Shown here one piece after another: positions 8,581 through 17,142 of a stretch of DNA of 64,000 bases. The DNA lies in the NCBI GenBank assembly GCA_963755085.1, contig CAVWIN010000003.1:124001-188000 (forward strand), written 5' to 3'. The stretch comes from JACVRM01 sp963755085 (GTDB lineage Bacteria > Actinomycetota > Thermoleophilia > Gaiellales > Gaiellaceae). The notes beneath the pieces were generated by a model. The model ran no database searches. It was not told where the DNA came from and saw nothing but the letters and a program-made list of their open reading frames with translations. Positions within the stretch are counted from its first letter, which is position 1. Each line of letters opens with the position of its first letter. A program made the translations under genes and the position numbers.

Positions 8581-8743
8581 GGAGGGCCTGGCGGACATCC
8601 ACTCGCTCGGCAGGGCGTGATGCTCGTTCCGAGGCTAGGACGCAGGGAGCCTCGATAGCGGAGCTATCGGGGCGACTGAGGACGACGCATCGGGGCGAGC
8701 AGCGCGTTCTGACGAGCACTGCTTGATGTTCGCCAGGCCCTCC
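8581..8743. repeat. 163-bp palindromic repeat element (copy 1)
   Basis: Outer arms GGAGGGCCTGGCGGACATC (8581-8599) and its near-perfect inverse (8725-8743) bracket a roughly symmetrical interior whose centre is CGATAGC-GGA-GCTATCG (8653-8669). Read on the minus strand, the interior contains GTCCTCAGTCGCCCCGATA (8683-8665) and, 16 bases on, TCCCTGCGTCCT (8648-8637). The element at 38841-39004 carries the same two blocks at nearly the same spacing, so the two are copies of one family. It lies just upstream of metG and downstream of the M23 gene. Confidence 0.8.
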
Positions 8744-8756
8744 CAACAGGAGTGGG

Positions 8757-8792
8757 TGCCTCCCGCCCCGCCGGGTGGCGGGGCGAGAGGCA
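8757..8792 (-). terminator. hairpin terminator of the M23 gene
   Basis: TGCCTCCCGCCCCGCC and its inverse GGCGGGGCGAGAGGCA pair around a GGGT loop, seven bases after the M23 stop codon on the minus strand. No T-run follows, as is usual in high-GC actinobacteria. It also insulates metG from readthrough. Confidence 0.7.
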
Positions 8793-8799
8793 GTCATGG

Positions 8800-10047
8800 T
8801 CAAGCCATGACGGCGACGCGTGCGCGCCGCGGCCGGGCGCGTGTGCGTGGCGCCGGCCGGCAGGGCACCGTTCGGTTGCGGAACGGCGCCCGGCGGCAGG
8901 CCGGGCGGGCAACGGCGCGCCGGCCGATCGGGCACGGGCCGCCGACGCGCGCCGGGACGATGGCGTCACCGCGCCGGCGGCGGACGGCCGTGCAGGCCCC
9001 GATGGCGACCAGCGTCACGAGGAGTGGCGGCAGCCACGATGTCCCGAACGGGCGCCCGGACGCGCGGGGCGGCGGTTCCGCGGAACCGCCGGCCGGATCA
9101 CGCCCGGCAGCGCCGACGGTCACGCTCGGACGGGTCGCCGCCGGCACGGGGTGCGCCGGGGCTCGTACGACCCCCCGTCCGGCAGGAGTCGCCTCCCGTG
9201 GCGGGACGGCCGCGGGGAGCCGGCGACGGGCTTCCCTGACCGGCGTGGGGGCGTGCTCCGCGAGAGTCGCGTGGATCGTCACCGGCGGGGGCGACGCGGG
9301 CCGCGAGCGTGCCGGCGCACGTGGGGCCGCGGCGACCGGCACGACCGGCGCGAGGGGCACGGCGACCGGCGCCGGCTCCACGGCCGGCACGGGAGCCTGC
9401 TCCGGCATGGGCGCCGGCGCCTGGGGCTCCGCCGCCACAAGCGGCTCAGGTGCAGCCGGCGCGGGCTCCGGAGCCGGTGCGGGCGTTGGCGGCGGCGTCG
9501 GAGCGGCTACCGGCACCGGACCTGGGGCCACCGCGACCGGCGTCGCAGCCGGCGGCGGAGCCGGCGCCGCGACCGGGCCGGCCGCCACCGGACGGGCCGG
9601 CAGCAGGCTCACCGGGTCGACGTAGCCGTGCTCGTCGTCCGCGTGGCGGATGCCGAGATGCACCGAGGGAGCCTCGTGCTCCGCCTCGCCGCTCGAGCCA
9701 AGCGTGGCCACGGTCTCCCCCTGGGACACGACCGCGCCGCGGGCGACGCCAAGCGTGCCGAGGTGGAGCAGGGTCACCACCCAGCCGTCGTCCGTACGGA
9801 TCGTCAGCGAGCGGCCGTAATGCGGGAGGGTTCCGGCGTAGCTCACGCGGCCGCCGGCAGGTGCCTGCACGGGGTCGCCCGGCGTGCCGCCGATGTCGAT
9901 GCCGCGATGCTGGCCGGCGGCGTAGGGGTCGGCACCGAGCGCGAACCCCTGCACGACGGGGCCGTCCGCGGGCCACGTCCAGGCCGTCGCTGCGGGAGCG
10001 GCGGCGAGCGCAACGACGGCTGCCACCGCAAGAGAGACGAAACGCAT
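8800..10047 (-). CDS. secreted M23 (LytM-type) peptidase domain protein with Pro/Ala-rich stalk
   Basis: I choose the ATG at 10047 because AAGGAGG sits five bases upstream; an in-frame GTG two codons earlier would overlap that site. The 415-residue protein begins with a signal peptide (about 1-22), followed at once by an M23 domain: HRGID (His47, Asp51), LLHLG (His95) and VHLG (His130). The first His of the usual His-x-His pair is Ser128, a form seen in some actinobacterial members, so activity is uncertain. Residues 150-240 are rich in Pro, Ala and Val. Near residue 350 comes a hydrophobic segment (SWLPPLLVTLVAIGACTAV) and then a basic tail, suggesting a membrane anchor. The likely role is cell-wall hydrolysis or sensing. 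Confidence 0.85.
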   Translation of the reverse strand: MRFVSLAVAAVVALAAAPAATAWTWPADGPVVQGFALGADPYAAGQHRGIDIGGTPGDPVQAPAGGRVSYAGTLPHYGRSLTIRTDDGWVVTLLHLGTLGVARGAVVSQGETVATLGSSGEAEHEAPSVHLGIRHADDEHGYVDPVSLLPARPVAAGPVAAPAPPPAATPVAVAPGPVPVAAPTPPPTPAPAPEPAPAAPEPLVAAEPQAPAPMPEQAPVPAVEPAPVAVPLAPVVPVAAAPRAPARSRPASPPPVTIHATLAEHAPTPVREARRRLPAAVPPREATPAGRGVVRAPAHPVPAATRPSVTVGAAGRDPAGGSAEPPPRASGRPFGTSWLPPLLVTLVAIGACTAVRRRRGDAIVPARVGGPCPIGRRAVARPACRRAPFRNRTVPCRPAPRTRARPRRARVAVMA

Positions 10048-10086
10048 CTTCACCTCCTTCCGTTGTCAGATATGCGAACGCAAACC

Positions 10087-10115
10087 ACGTTAGCGACGCG
10101 GTCGGACGTTGTCAA
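10087..10115 (-). promoter_or_regulatory. sigma70-type promoter of the M23 gene
   Basis: On the minus strand TTGACA (10115-10110) is followed after exactly 17 bases by TAACGT (10092-10087), 40 bases before the M23 start codon. The -35 box is a perfect consensus match, the -10 is partial. Confidence 0.65.
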
Positions 10116-10146
10116 AATTGTCTACAGAGAGTGCCTTGGAAAGCGC

Positions 10147-10950
10147 CTACAGCGAGCGCTTGTAGAGAGACCGCGCGGACGCACCCGTGAGGCGTTCCAC
10201 GATCTCCGCGGCCTGACGCCGCGGGACGCCCGCCTCGACGAGCTCGGCAACGGCCGCCACCGCGTCGTCGTCCGCATCGCGCCGCGCCGGCACCGGCCCG
10301 AGCACGACCACGATCTCGCCCTTCGTCTCGCCGGCGAACCGCGCCGCGACCTCGCGGGCCGGCCCGCGGACGACCTCCTCGAAGCGCTTCGTCAGCTCGC
10401 GGCACACAGCGACCGGGCGCTCCGGAGCCGCCGCCGCGAGCGAGGCGAGACTGGCCGCGAGCCGGCGCGGCGACTCGAACGCAACGGCCATGTGCGGCCA
10501 CGACTCCAGCTCGGCCCACAGCGCGTCGAGCGCCCCGCGCCGGGGCAGGTAGCCCAGGAACTGGTAGCGCTCGGCCGGGAAGCCGCTCGCCACGACCGCT
10601 GATGTGACCGCCGACGCGCCCGGCAAGACCGTCACCTCGAGCCCCGCGTCGCGTACCGCGGAGACGAGGCGCACGCCGGGGTCGTTGATCCCAGGCAGAC
10701 CGGCGTCGCTGACGAGCGCAACCCGCTCGCCGCCGCGGAGCCGCTCGAGCACCTCGGCCTGCCGCGCGGCCTCGTTGTGCCGGTGGTAGCTGAGCAGCGC
10801 CCGCGCGCGAATGCCGTGCCGGTCGAGCAGACGCGCCGTGTGCCGGGTGTCCTCGCAGAGCACGACGTCCGCCTCGCGCAGCTCCGCGAGCACGCGCAGC
10901 GTGACGTCGTCGAGGTTCCCGATCGGCGTCGCGCAGACCGCGAGCGTCAC
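10147..10950 (-). CDS. rsmI: 16S rRNA (cytidine1402-2'-O)-methyltransferase
   Basis: Tetrapyrrole-methylase-fold enzyme that 2'-O-methylates C1402 of 16S rRNA. The 267-residue protein starts with ATPIGNLDDVTLRVLAEL and CEDTRHTARLL, both highly specific to RsmI, followed by SDAGLPGINDPG and the FESPRRLAASL motif. The start is a GTG (10950-10948) overlapping the stop of the ROK kinase by four bases, so it is coupled to that gene. The C-terminus ends in a helical region (VERLTGASARSLYKRSL) typical of the family. Confidence 0.95.
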   Translation of the reverse strand: MTLAVCATPIGNLDDVTLRVLAELREADVVLCEDTRHTARLLDRHGIRARALLSYHRHNEAARQAEVLERLRGGERVALVSDAGLPGINDPGVRLVSAVRDAGLEVTVLPGASAVTSAVVASGFPAERYQFLGYLPRRGALDALWAELESWPHMAVAFESPRRLAASLASLAAAAPERPVAVCRELTKRFEEVVRGPAREVAARFAGETKGEIVVVLGPVPARRDADDDAVAAVAELVEAGVPRRQAAEIVERLTGASARSLYKRSL

Positions 10951-11852
10951 GCGCGCGCGTGGAGGAGATCGAAGGCGCTCAGGCCGGCGCCGATGACCCC
11001 GGCCTCGGCGCCGAGCTCAGCCTGGACGATCCGGACGGTGTCGCGCCCGGGGTCCAGCGCCTCCGTGGTGACGACCTCACGCGCAGGGCCGAGGATCAGC
11101 TCGCCGGCGCGTCCGAACCCGCCGCCGACCGCGATCACCTCGGGGACGAACACATTCACGATCGTGACCATGCCCTCGCCGAGGATGCGGCCGATGCCGG
11201 CGAGCGCCTCGACGGCGCGCGGGTCGCCGTCGTGGCCCGCGTCCACGAGCACGCGCCCCTCCGCGAATCCGTGCTCGAGCGCGACCCGGTCGGCCGCGCT
11301 TCCCGAGGCCAGCGTCTCGAGGTGCCCGCGCCCCGGACAGCCGGCGCCGCACGGAGGCCCGTTCACGTCCACGACCATGTGCCCGAGCTCGGCCCCGGCG
11401 CCGCGCGCGCCGCGATACGGATGGCCATCCAGGATCAGGCCGCCGCCGATGCCCGTGCCGAGCGTAAGCATCACGAAGTCCCGCGTCCCCCGCCCGGCGC
11501 CGAGCTGCCACTCCGCGATGGCGGCGACGTTGCCGTCATTGTCGACGAACACCGGGAGGTCCAGGCGCTCCTCGAGATACCCGGCCAGATCGATGCCCGC
11601 AAGCGGCGCGTGCACGGAGCCGACGACGCGGTGCGCGACCTGGTCGATCCGCGACGGGACGCCCACGCCGACCGCCGCGACCGGCTGCGAATAGCCCCGT
11701 ACCGCGTGCTCGAGAGCGTCCAGGAACGCGTGCTGCGACCCCTGCGGCGTGGGGCGCTCGTCGACAGCGGCAAGCGATCCATCCTCCGAGACGAGCCCCG
11801 AGGCGATCTTCGTGCCGCCGACGTCGATGCCGATCACGGGCAGGGACTCCAA
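10947..11852 (-). CDS. ROK-family sugar kinase (glucokinase-like)
   Basis: The 301-residue protein shows the ROK pattern: the ATP phosphate loop GIDVGGTKIASG near the N-terminus, the catalytic region DNDGNVAAIAEW (Asn-Asp), LGTGIGGGLILDG, and the zinc site around PCGAGCPGRGHLETLASG. It most likely phosphorylates glucose or another hexose in the cytoplasm. The annotated start is a TTG; a GTG five codons later (before IGIDVGG) is an alternative. It runs into rsmI with a GTGA overlap. It diverges from the LCP gene (start 11879) across only 26 bases, so both promoters must overlap. Confidence 0.88.
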   Translation of the reverse strand: MESLPVIGIDVGGTKIASGLVSEDGSLAAVDERPTPQGSQHAFLDALEHAVRGYSQPVAAVGVGVPSRIDQVAHRVVGSVHAPLAGIDLAGYLEERLDLPVFVDNDGNVAAIAEWQLGAGRGTRDFVMLTLGTGIGGGLILDGHPYRGARGAGAELGHMVVDVNGPPCGAGCPGRGHLETLASGSAADRVALEHGFAEGRVLVDAGHDGDPRAVEALAGIGRILGEGMVTIVNVFVPEVIAVGGGFGRAGELILGPAREVVTTEALDPGRDTVRIVQAELGAEAGVIGAGLSAFDLLHARA

Positions 11853-11878
11853 GGGCGGCGGCTAATCTAACCCGCCGG

Positions 11879-13060
11879 ATGGGCCTCGAAGAAAAGCCGT
11901 ACCGCGTTTACCGCGGCGGCCGCGTCAAAGGCAAGGTTCCGACGCTGCCGAGGCCTGAGCGGGAGCGCCGGCAACCGGGCCGCAACGGACGCCCGCCGCA
12001 GCAGCGCTACACGGGCACCGGGCCGACGCCGCGCCGGCGCCGCTGGCCGCGCAAACGCTGGCTCGGGCTGATCCCGGTCGTGCTGATCGCGCTGCTCATC
12101 GTTTGGGCCGTGACGAGCTACCTGGCCGTGCAGAGCGGCGTCCAGACCGCGAACAAGCGGCTGCCCCGATCGGCGAGGCGGGCGCTCAGCCCGCAGAACG
12201 GCTCCGTACTGTCGAACCCGACGCACGTGCTGCTGCTCGGCACCGACCACTCGACGACAGCGGCCCGCCGCGGCCTCGAGCACACGGACTCGATCCAGCT
12301 CATCCGCACCGACCCGGGCCGCAACCGCGTCTCCTACCTCTCCATCCCGCGCGACCTGCGCGTGGCCATCCCGGGGCATGGGTTCGACAAGGTCAACAGC
12401 GCGTACCAGATCGGCGGCGCGGCGCTCGCGATCCGCGCGATCCGTGGGCTCGGCGTGCCGGTCAACCACGTCGCGATCGTGGACCTCGCCCGCTTCCCCG
12501 ACCTGATCGACTCCGTCGGCGGCGTGGACATCAACGTGCCGCGCCCGATCCTGTCGAAGTTCGACTGTCCGCTGAAGACGAACGCCCAGTGCGCCTCGTG
12601 GCCGGGCTGGCACTTCAAGAAGGGCACGCAGCACATGGACGGCCGCCGGGCGCGCATCTACTCGCGCGTGCGCAAGAACCTGCTCAACCCGGCCGACACG
12701 GACATCTCGCGCAGCGCCCGCCAGCAGCAGGTCATGACGGCGCTCACCCAGAAGATGACGTCGGTCGGCACGCTGGTCCGCATGCCGTGGATTGGCGGCG
12801 ACCTGGCGAAGCCGCTCGCGACCGACCTGTCGACGAACGAGTTCCTCGAGCTCGGCTGGCGCAAGTTCCGCGCCGGCTCGTCGCACACGCTCTACTGCCG
12901 GATCGGGGGCTCCCCGTCGAGCTTCGGCTACCTCATCCCCGAGGGCGACGACGTCCGCCGGGTGCTGCGCGAGTTCGAGGGCATCGACGCGCCGCAGCCT
13001 CCGCCGCCGGGGACGCTGTTCGGCTCCGGTTGCCGGATCGGCCACCCGCTGCTCGGGTAG
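11879..13060 (+). CDS. LytR-CpsA-Psr (LCP) family cell-wall glycopolymer transferase
   Basis: LCP proteins attach teichoic-acid-like or other undecaprenyl-linked polymers to peptidoglycan outside the membrane. This 393-residue protein has a basic cytoplasmic N-terminus (about 58 residues, Arg/Pro-rich), one transmembrane segment (WLGLIPVVLIALLIVWAV) and an extracellular LCP domain. The domain shows LLLGTD, HTDSIQLIRTDP, SIPRDLRVAIPG, KVNSAYQIGG and the Asp/Arg-rich segment RARIYSRVRK. Two cysteine pairs in the domain may form disulphides. It points away from the ROK gene and converges on the FmdB gene, whose stop is 7 bases beyond its own. Confidence 0.93.
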   Translation: MGLEEKPYRVYRGGRVKGKVPTLPRPERERRQPGRNGRPPQQRYTGTGPTPRRRRWPRKRWLGLIPVVLIALLIVWAVTSYLAVQSGVQTANKRLPRSARRALSPQNGSVLSNPTHVLLLGTDHSTTAARRGLEHTDSIQLIRTDPGRNRVSYLSIPRDLRVAIPGHGFDKVNSAYQIGGAALAIRAIRGLGVPVNHVAIVDLARFPDLIDSVGGVDINVPRPILSKFDCPLKTNAQCASWPGWHFKKGTQHMDGRRARIYSRVRKNLLNPADTDISRSARQQQVMTALTQKMTSVGTLVRMPWIGGDLAKPLATDLSTNEFLELGWRKFRAGSSHTLYCRIGGSPSSFGYLIPEGDDVRRVLREFEGIDAPQPPPPGTLFGSGCRIGHPLLG

Positions 13061-13067
13061 CCGCGGA

Positions 13068-13349
13068 TCAGCTGTCGGTTGCCTTCTCCTTGGTGTCCGA
13101 CTTGGACGAGGACGACTCGCCGCCGCCCGAATCAGACTTCTCGCCGCCACCACCGTCACGGCGCTTCGACCCGCGGCCGTAGTCGGTCGTGTAGAACCCT
13201 GAGCCTTTGAAGTGGACAGCGACCGGATAGAGGACGCGCTCCAGGGGACCGGCTCCGCAGGTCGGACAGGTCTCCGGCTGCGGGTCGCTCATGCGCTGGA
13301 ACAGCTCGAACACATGACCATTCGGGCACTTGTACTCGTAGATCGGCAC
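13068..13349 (-). CDS. FmdB-family putative regulatory zinc-ribbon protein
   Basis: Begins with the diagnostic MPIYEYKCPNGHVFELFQ and holds two CxxC-type knuckles (C-PNGH and CPTC), so it is a small zinc-ribbon protein of the FmdB family. The 93 residues end in a low-complexity Gly/Ser/Asp/Lys tail that is common in actinobacterial members. The start is a GTG at 13349. Family function is not firmly known; the name comes from a gene near formamidase. Confidence 0.9.
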   Translation of the reverse strand: MPIYEYKCPNGHVFELFQRMSDPQPETCPTCGAGPLERVLYPVAVHFKGSGFYTTDYGRGSKRRDGGGGEKSDSGGGESSSSKSDTKEKATDS

Positions 13350-14981
13350 CAGTCACAGGCTAGCGACCCGGCTGGCGAGCACTCGCGCACTGCGAGTGCC
13401 GACCGCGCGTTTCGGTGGGGCGTCGCCGGGTGCACCGCCGCCGTCGCCGCCTTCCTGCTCGCGCGCGTGAACGCGTGGCCGCCGCACGAGGACGAGACGC
13501 TCGCCCTGTTCGTCGGGCGCGGCTCTCTGCCGCACGTCCTGGCGACCGTGCACGGCGAGCGGGGCGGCGCGCCGCTGCACTTCCTGCTGGCCTGGCTCGT
13601 CGACGAGCTCGGCGGCGGGCTGACCGCGCTGCGGCTCTTCTCGGCGCTCTTCGCCGTCGCGAGCATCCCTGTGGTCGCCCTGCTCGTCCGCCGCCTGGCC
13701 GGCAGCGCGGCCGCGCTCGCGGCCTGCGTCGTGGTCGGCGCGAGCTGGATGCTTCTCTTCCACGGCGTCTACGCCCGCATGTACAGCCTCTTCCTCTTCA
13801 CGAGCGCGCTGTCGTACCTCGCGCTGGTCGTGGCGGCCGACCGGGGCGGAACCCGGCGCTGGGTGCTGTGGGGGCTCGCGACGGTGGTCATGGTCGCCGC
13901 GCATCCGTACGGGGCCCTCGTCGTGGCCTCCCAGGGGCTCTGGGTGCTCGCGACCCGGACCCGGCTCCGCGAGGCCGTCCCGGCATTCGCGGCGGTGGGC
14001 GTCGTGTGCATCCCGTTCTGGTACACCGATCTCGTCCTCGCCCGGCGGTTCGACGTGGGCGTCGGCGGCGGCGGCGGCCAGAAGATGCACGGTCCGATCG
14101 ACGTGCTCGCCTACCTGTGGCGCGCGAGCGGCGACTTCGTGGCCGGCTGGCCCCTGGCAATCGCCGCCGTGCTGCTCCTCGGTCTGGCCGGGCTGGTCAC
14201 GCTCTGGCGGCGCGACCGCCGCGCAGCGCTCCTCGCGCTCTCGGTCTTCGCGACGCCCGCGCTCGCGTTCCTCACCGCGAAGATGGGCTCGTCCGCAGCG
14301 CCGGAGTCGCGGCATCTGATCTTCACGTTCCCGTTCTTCGCGATGCTCGTCGGGCTCGGCGTGCTGCGGCTGCGGCGGATCACGCTCGTGCTCGTGCCGA
14401 TCGCGCTCGCAGCGCTCGTCGCGGGCGAGATCGCCTGGGGCTACGGGCGCACGCCCCTGCTCTACAGGGGCGAGCCGGCTTCACGGAGCGCGGCGCGGGC
14501 CGAGGCCTCGGCGTGGCTCGCCCGCACGAGCCGGCCGAACGACGTCATGTTCGGCTACGACCCGCTGTTCCTCGGCGCGTGGGAGCGCAACAAGACGGTC
14601 TCGCACACGGTCGTCCCGCGCGCCGACCCGGTGCTCGCGCTGCACGCGCTGCGCGACGCGCCGCAGCCGCTCGGGCGCGGCGTGTGGGTGCTGGACGCGA
14701 GCGACACGAACAACTACGACCCGAAGCCGACCATCCCGCTGCGCGTGCCCACCCCCCGCTCCGCATTCGAGGCGCGCGTGTTCGGGCCTTTCCTCGTCGT
14801 CCGCACGCGCCGGCCCGTGGTGACGCCGGCCGGCTTCCTCCAGGACTCATCCAGCGTGATGCTCACCGGCAAGTCGCTCTTCCTCGGCGACGCCGACATC
14901 AACTTCGTCACCGTCCGCCGCGCGGCGGATCAGCTCTCGCGCGACAAGGACGGCATCTCCCGCTCCGCGAGCTCGCGGTAG
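13314..14981 (+). CDS. multi-pass membrane glycosyltransferase of the PMT/ArnT (GT39/GT83) type
   Basis: A large integral membrane protein with about ten hydrophobic segments. Right after the first helix it has the loop PPHEDETLALFVGRG with the Asp-Glu pair typical of lipid-phosphate-sugar dependent transferases, then GGAPLHFLLAWLVDEL. The C-terminal 150 residues look extracytoplasmic. It probably moves a sugar from a polyprenyl carrier to an acceptor outside the membrane. The start is unresolved: the ATG at 13314 overlaps the divergent FmdB gene head-on, and no ATG or GTG is in frame between 13350 and the first helix (about 13413), so the true start may be an unusual codon. Its 3' end overlaps the opposite small gene by 52 bases. 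Confidence 0.8.
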   Translation: MTIRALVLVDRHQSQASDPAGEHSRTASADRAFRWGVAGCTAAVAAFLLARVNAWPPHEDETLALFVGRGSLPHVLATVHGERGGAPLHFLLAWLVDELGGGLTALRLFSALFAVASIPVVALLVRRLAGSAAALAACVVVGASWMLLFHGVYARMYSLFLFTSALSYLALVVAADRGGTRRWVLWGLATVVMVAAHPYGALVVASQGLWVLATRTRLREAVPAFAAVGVVCIPFWYTDLVLARRFDVGVGGGGGQKMHGPIDVLAYLWRASGDFVAGWPLAIAAVLLLGLAGLVTLWRRDRRAALLALSVFATPALAFLTAKMGSSAAPESRHLIFTFPFFAMLVGLGVLRLRRITLVLVPIALAALVAGEIAWGYGRTPLLYRGEPASRSAARAEASAWLARTSRPNDVMFGYDPLFLGAWERNKTVSHTVVPRADPVLALHALRDAPQPLGRGVWVLDASDTNNYDPKPTIPLRVPTPRSAFEARVFGPFLVVRTRRPVVTPAGFLQDSSSVMLTGKSLFLGDADINFVTVRRAADQLSRDKDGISRSASSR

Positions 14982-15136
14982 CACGGGGCCTCCTCGAACG
15001 CGGCGAGCCCGGCCGGGCGCTGCCGCCGCGCCTCGATGCGCCGGCGGCGTCGCGCAGCCGCGATGACCGCCGACGCGCCGAGCACGCCGCCGAGCACAAA
15101 CGACGGTAGGCGACGGAAGCCGCGGTCCTCGTCCAC
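14930..15136 (-). CDS. small membrane-anchored protein, unknown
   Basis: From the GTG at 15136 this gives 68 residues: a charged N-terminus, one hydrophobic helix (FVLGGVLGASAVIAAA) and a basic stretch (RRRRRIEARRQR) followed by an acidic tail. I prefer this start because an upstream ATG at 15172 would overlap the divergent psuK start. The last 52 bases overlap the 3' end of the glycosyltransferase on the other strand. Function is unknown; a positive-inside single-pass topology is inferred. Confidence 0.6.
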   Translation of the reverse strand: MDEDRGFRRLPSFVLGGVLGASAVIAAARRRRRIEARRQRPAGLAAFEEAPCYRELAEREMPSLSRES

Positions 15137-15158
15137 CCGGCCAGTGTAGAAGTGCGCG

Positions 15159-15980
15159 ATGCGCGTCTGCACGCTCGGCGACCTCCTCCTCGATGTGATC
15201 GTTCGGCAGGAGGACGAGCCGGCGACGCCGGCCTACGAGCGGCGGGCGCAGACGCTCGTCGGCGCGGGCGGCCAGGCCGCGAACGTTGCCGCGTGGGCGG
15301 TGACGCTCGGGGCGGAGGCCCGGTTCGTCGGCAAGCGCGGCAGCGACCCCGCGGGGGAGATCGCGGCGAGCGAGGTGGAACAGCGCGGCGTCGAGGTGGT
15401 CGGCCCGGTGCCCGAGGGCCGGAACGGGGTCGTCGTCTCGCTCGTCGGCGTTGACGGCGCGCGCACGATGATCTCCGACCGCGGCGTCGCGCCAGAGCTG
15501 CGCGCGGAGGAGCTGGAGATGGCCTGGTTCCGCGGCTGCGACTGGCTGCACATCGCCGGCTACAGCCTGTTCCGCGGGCCGATCGACGAGGCGGCGGCGA
15601 AGGCGGCCGGCGCGATCCGCGCGCTCGGCGGGCGCCTCAGCGTCGACCTGTCGTCGGCGTCCGCGATCGAGGCGTTCGGGCCGGAGCGGCTGGTCGACCG
15701 CCTCGCGCTGCTGGCCCCGGACGTCGTGTTCGCGAACGAGGACGAGCAGCGGGCGCTCGGCGCCGTGGTGCCCGGCACGGTCACGGTACTGAAACGGGGG
15801 CCGCACGGGATCGTCGTTGACGGCGCGGCACTCCCCGCGCTGCCCGTCGACGTCGTTGACTCGACCGGCGCCGGCGACGCGCTGGCCGCCGGGTTCCTCG
15901 TCGGCGGCGCCGAGCTGGCGCTCGAGACGGCGGCCCGGTGCGTCGGGCAGCTCGGCGCGATGCCGCCGGCCGGCTGGTAG
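15159..15980 (+). CDS. psuK: PfkB-family carbohydrate kinase, probable pseudouridine kinase
   Basis: The 273-residue protein has a ribokinase fold: N-terminal TLGDLLLDVIV, the substrate motif GAGGQAANVAAWAVTLG, FVGKRGSDPAGE, and the catalytic VDSTGAGDALAAGFL with the Asp base. PfkB kinases act on many sugars. Its position nine bases ahead of psuG makes pseudouridine the most likely substrate: kinase then glycosidase convert pseudouridine to uracil and ribose 5-phosphate. Substrate assignment is by context, the kinase family by sequence. Confidence 0.85.
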   Translation: MRVCTLGDLLLDVIVRQEDEPATPAYERRAQTLVGAGGQAANVAAWAVTLGAEARFVGKRGSDPAGEIAASEVEQRGVEVVGPVPEGRNGVVVSLVGVDGARTMISDRGVAPELRAEELEMAWFRGCDWLHIAGYSLFRGPIDEAAAKAAGAIRALGGRLSVDLSSASAIEAFGPERLVDRLALLAPDVVFANEDEQRALGAVVPGTVTVLKRGPHGIVVDGAALPALPVDVVDSTGAGDALAAGFLVGGAELALETAARCVGQLGAMPPAGW

Positions 15981-15989
15981 AAGGCGCGC

Positions 15990-16865
15990 GTGCTGCAACT
16001 CTCGGAGGAGGTCGAGCAGGCGCTCGAACAGGACGGCCCCGTCGTCGCGCTCGAGACGACGCTCGTCGCGCACGGGTTCCCGGCCGGCCAGGGAGTCGCC
16101 GTGGGGCGCGCGAGCGAGGCGGTCGTCCGCGGCACCGGCGCGGTGCCTGCGACCGTCGGCGTGCTGGACGGCGCCGTCCGCGTCGGGCTCACGGACGCGG
16201 AGCTGGAGCGCTTCGACGCGCGCGCCCGCAAGGTCGGCCCGAGCACGATCGCGGCCTGCGTCGCGTCTCGCGAGGTCGGGGCGACCACCGTCGGCGGGAC
16301 GCTCGTCGCTTGCCGGGCGGCCGGGATCCGCGTGCTGGCGACCGGCGGCATCGGCGGCGTGCACCGCGGCTGGGAGAGCAACCCCGACGTCTCCGGCGAC
16401 CTCGGCGAGCTGGCGCGCACGCCGGTGGTTGTCGTCTGCGCAGGCGTGAAGTCGCTGCTCGACGTCCCGGCGACCGTCGAGCTGCTCGAGACGCTCGGTA
16501 TCCCGGTCGTCGGCTGGAAGACCGACTCGCTGCCGCTCTTCTACTGGGCAGCCGGAGGCCCGCCGCTCACCGACCGGGTGGACTCGGCGGCGGAGGCGGC
16601 GGCGATCGCGCGGGCGCACTGGGCGCTCGGCGGCGCCGCGATCCTGCTGGTCAAGCCGCCGCCGACCGAGTTCGACGCGGAGCCGCTGATCGAGGAGGCG
16701 CTCGCCGCCGCGGCCGCCGAGGGCGTGCGCGGCGCCGCGGTTACGCCGTTCGTCCTCGCCCGGCTGCACGAGCAGAGCAGTGGCGCGACGCTCGCCGTCA
16801 ACCGAGACCTGATTGCGGCGAACGCGCTGACGTCGGGCGAGGTCGCCGTCGCGCTGGCTAGCTGA
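15990..16865 (+). CDS. psuG: pseudouridine-5'-phosphate glycosidase
   Basis: Cleaves pseudouridine 5'-phosphate to uracil and ribose 5-phosphate. The 291 residues carry the family landmarks: VALETTLVAHGFP, VGVLDGAVRVGL, KVGPSTIAACVA, TTVGGTLVACRAAGIRV, ATGGIGGVHRG, VVCAGVKSLLDVPATVE and the final VTPFVLARLHE...TLAVNRDLIAANA. Length is normal. The start is a GTG. It is the second gene of a psuK-psuG operon and overlaps the convergent GYD gene by eight bases. Confidence 0.95.
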   Translation: MLQLSEEVEQALEQDGPVVALETTLVAHGFPAGQGVAVGRASEAVVRGTGAVPATVGVLDGAVRVGLTDAELERFDARARKVGPSTIAACVASREVGATTVGGTLVACRAAGIRVLATGGIGGVHRGWESNPDVSGDLGELARTPVVVVCAGVKSLLDVPATVELLETLGIPVVGWKTDSLPLFYWAAGGPPLTDRVDSAAEAAAIARAHWALGGAAILLVKPPPTEFDAEPLIEEALAAAAAEGVRGAAVTPFVLARLHEQSSGATLAVNRDLIAANALTSGEVAVALAS

Positions 16866-17142
16866 TCGCGCCCAGGAACTCGTCGATCGACAGCGCCGTC
16901 AGCGTCTCGAAGCTCGAGCTGCCGCGCGCCCCGAGCGCGACGGAGACGCGCGCGATCGTCGCCGCGTCCGGAGCCTCGACGACGTTGATGAAGTCGTACG
17001 GCCCGAGCGTCGCCCACTGGTGCAGCACGCGGGCGCCGAGCTCCTCGACGTCGCGGTTGACCTCGCGCAGCCGGTCCGGGTTCGACCGCAGCGTCTGCAC
17101 TCCCTGGGGCGTGAGCTTCGAGAGCAGGATGTAGGTCGGCAT
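16858..17142 (-). CDS. GYD domain protein
   Basis: A 94-residue protein matching the GYD family pattern (MPTYILLSKLTPQGVQTL, then GARVLHQWATLGPYDFINVVEAPD and the final SIDEFLGAI). These are small ferredoxin-fold proteins of uncertain function. Its ATG (17142-17140) overlaps the stop of the upstream membrane gene as TGATG, so the two are coupled and probably work together. Confidence 0.88.
   Translation of the reverse strand: MPTYILLSKLTPQGVQTLRSNPDRLREVNRDVEELGARVLHQWATLGPYDFINVVEAPDAATIARVSVALGARGSSSFETLTALSIDEFLGAIS

Noticed and set aside
5739..8726. A 995-codon open frame on the plus strand opposite rsmA-tatD-metG
   Set aside because: Antisense shadow of the housekeeping operon, low-complexity Arg/Ser-rich product.
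14847..16769. A 640-codon minus-strand frame opposite psuK-psuG
   Set aside because: Antisense to two certain genes and made of repetitive Arg/Ala/Asp sequence.
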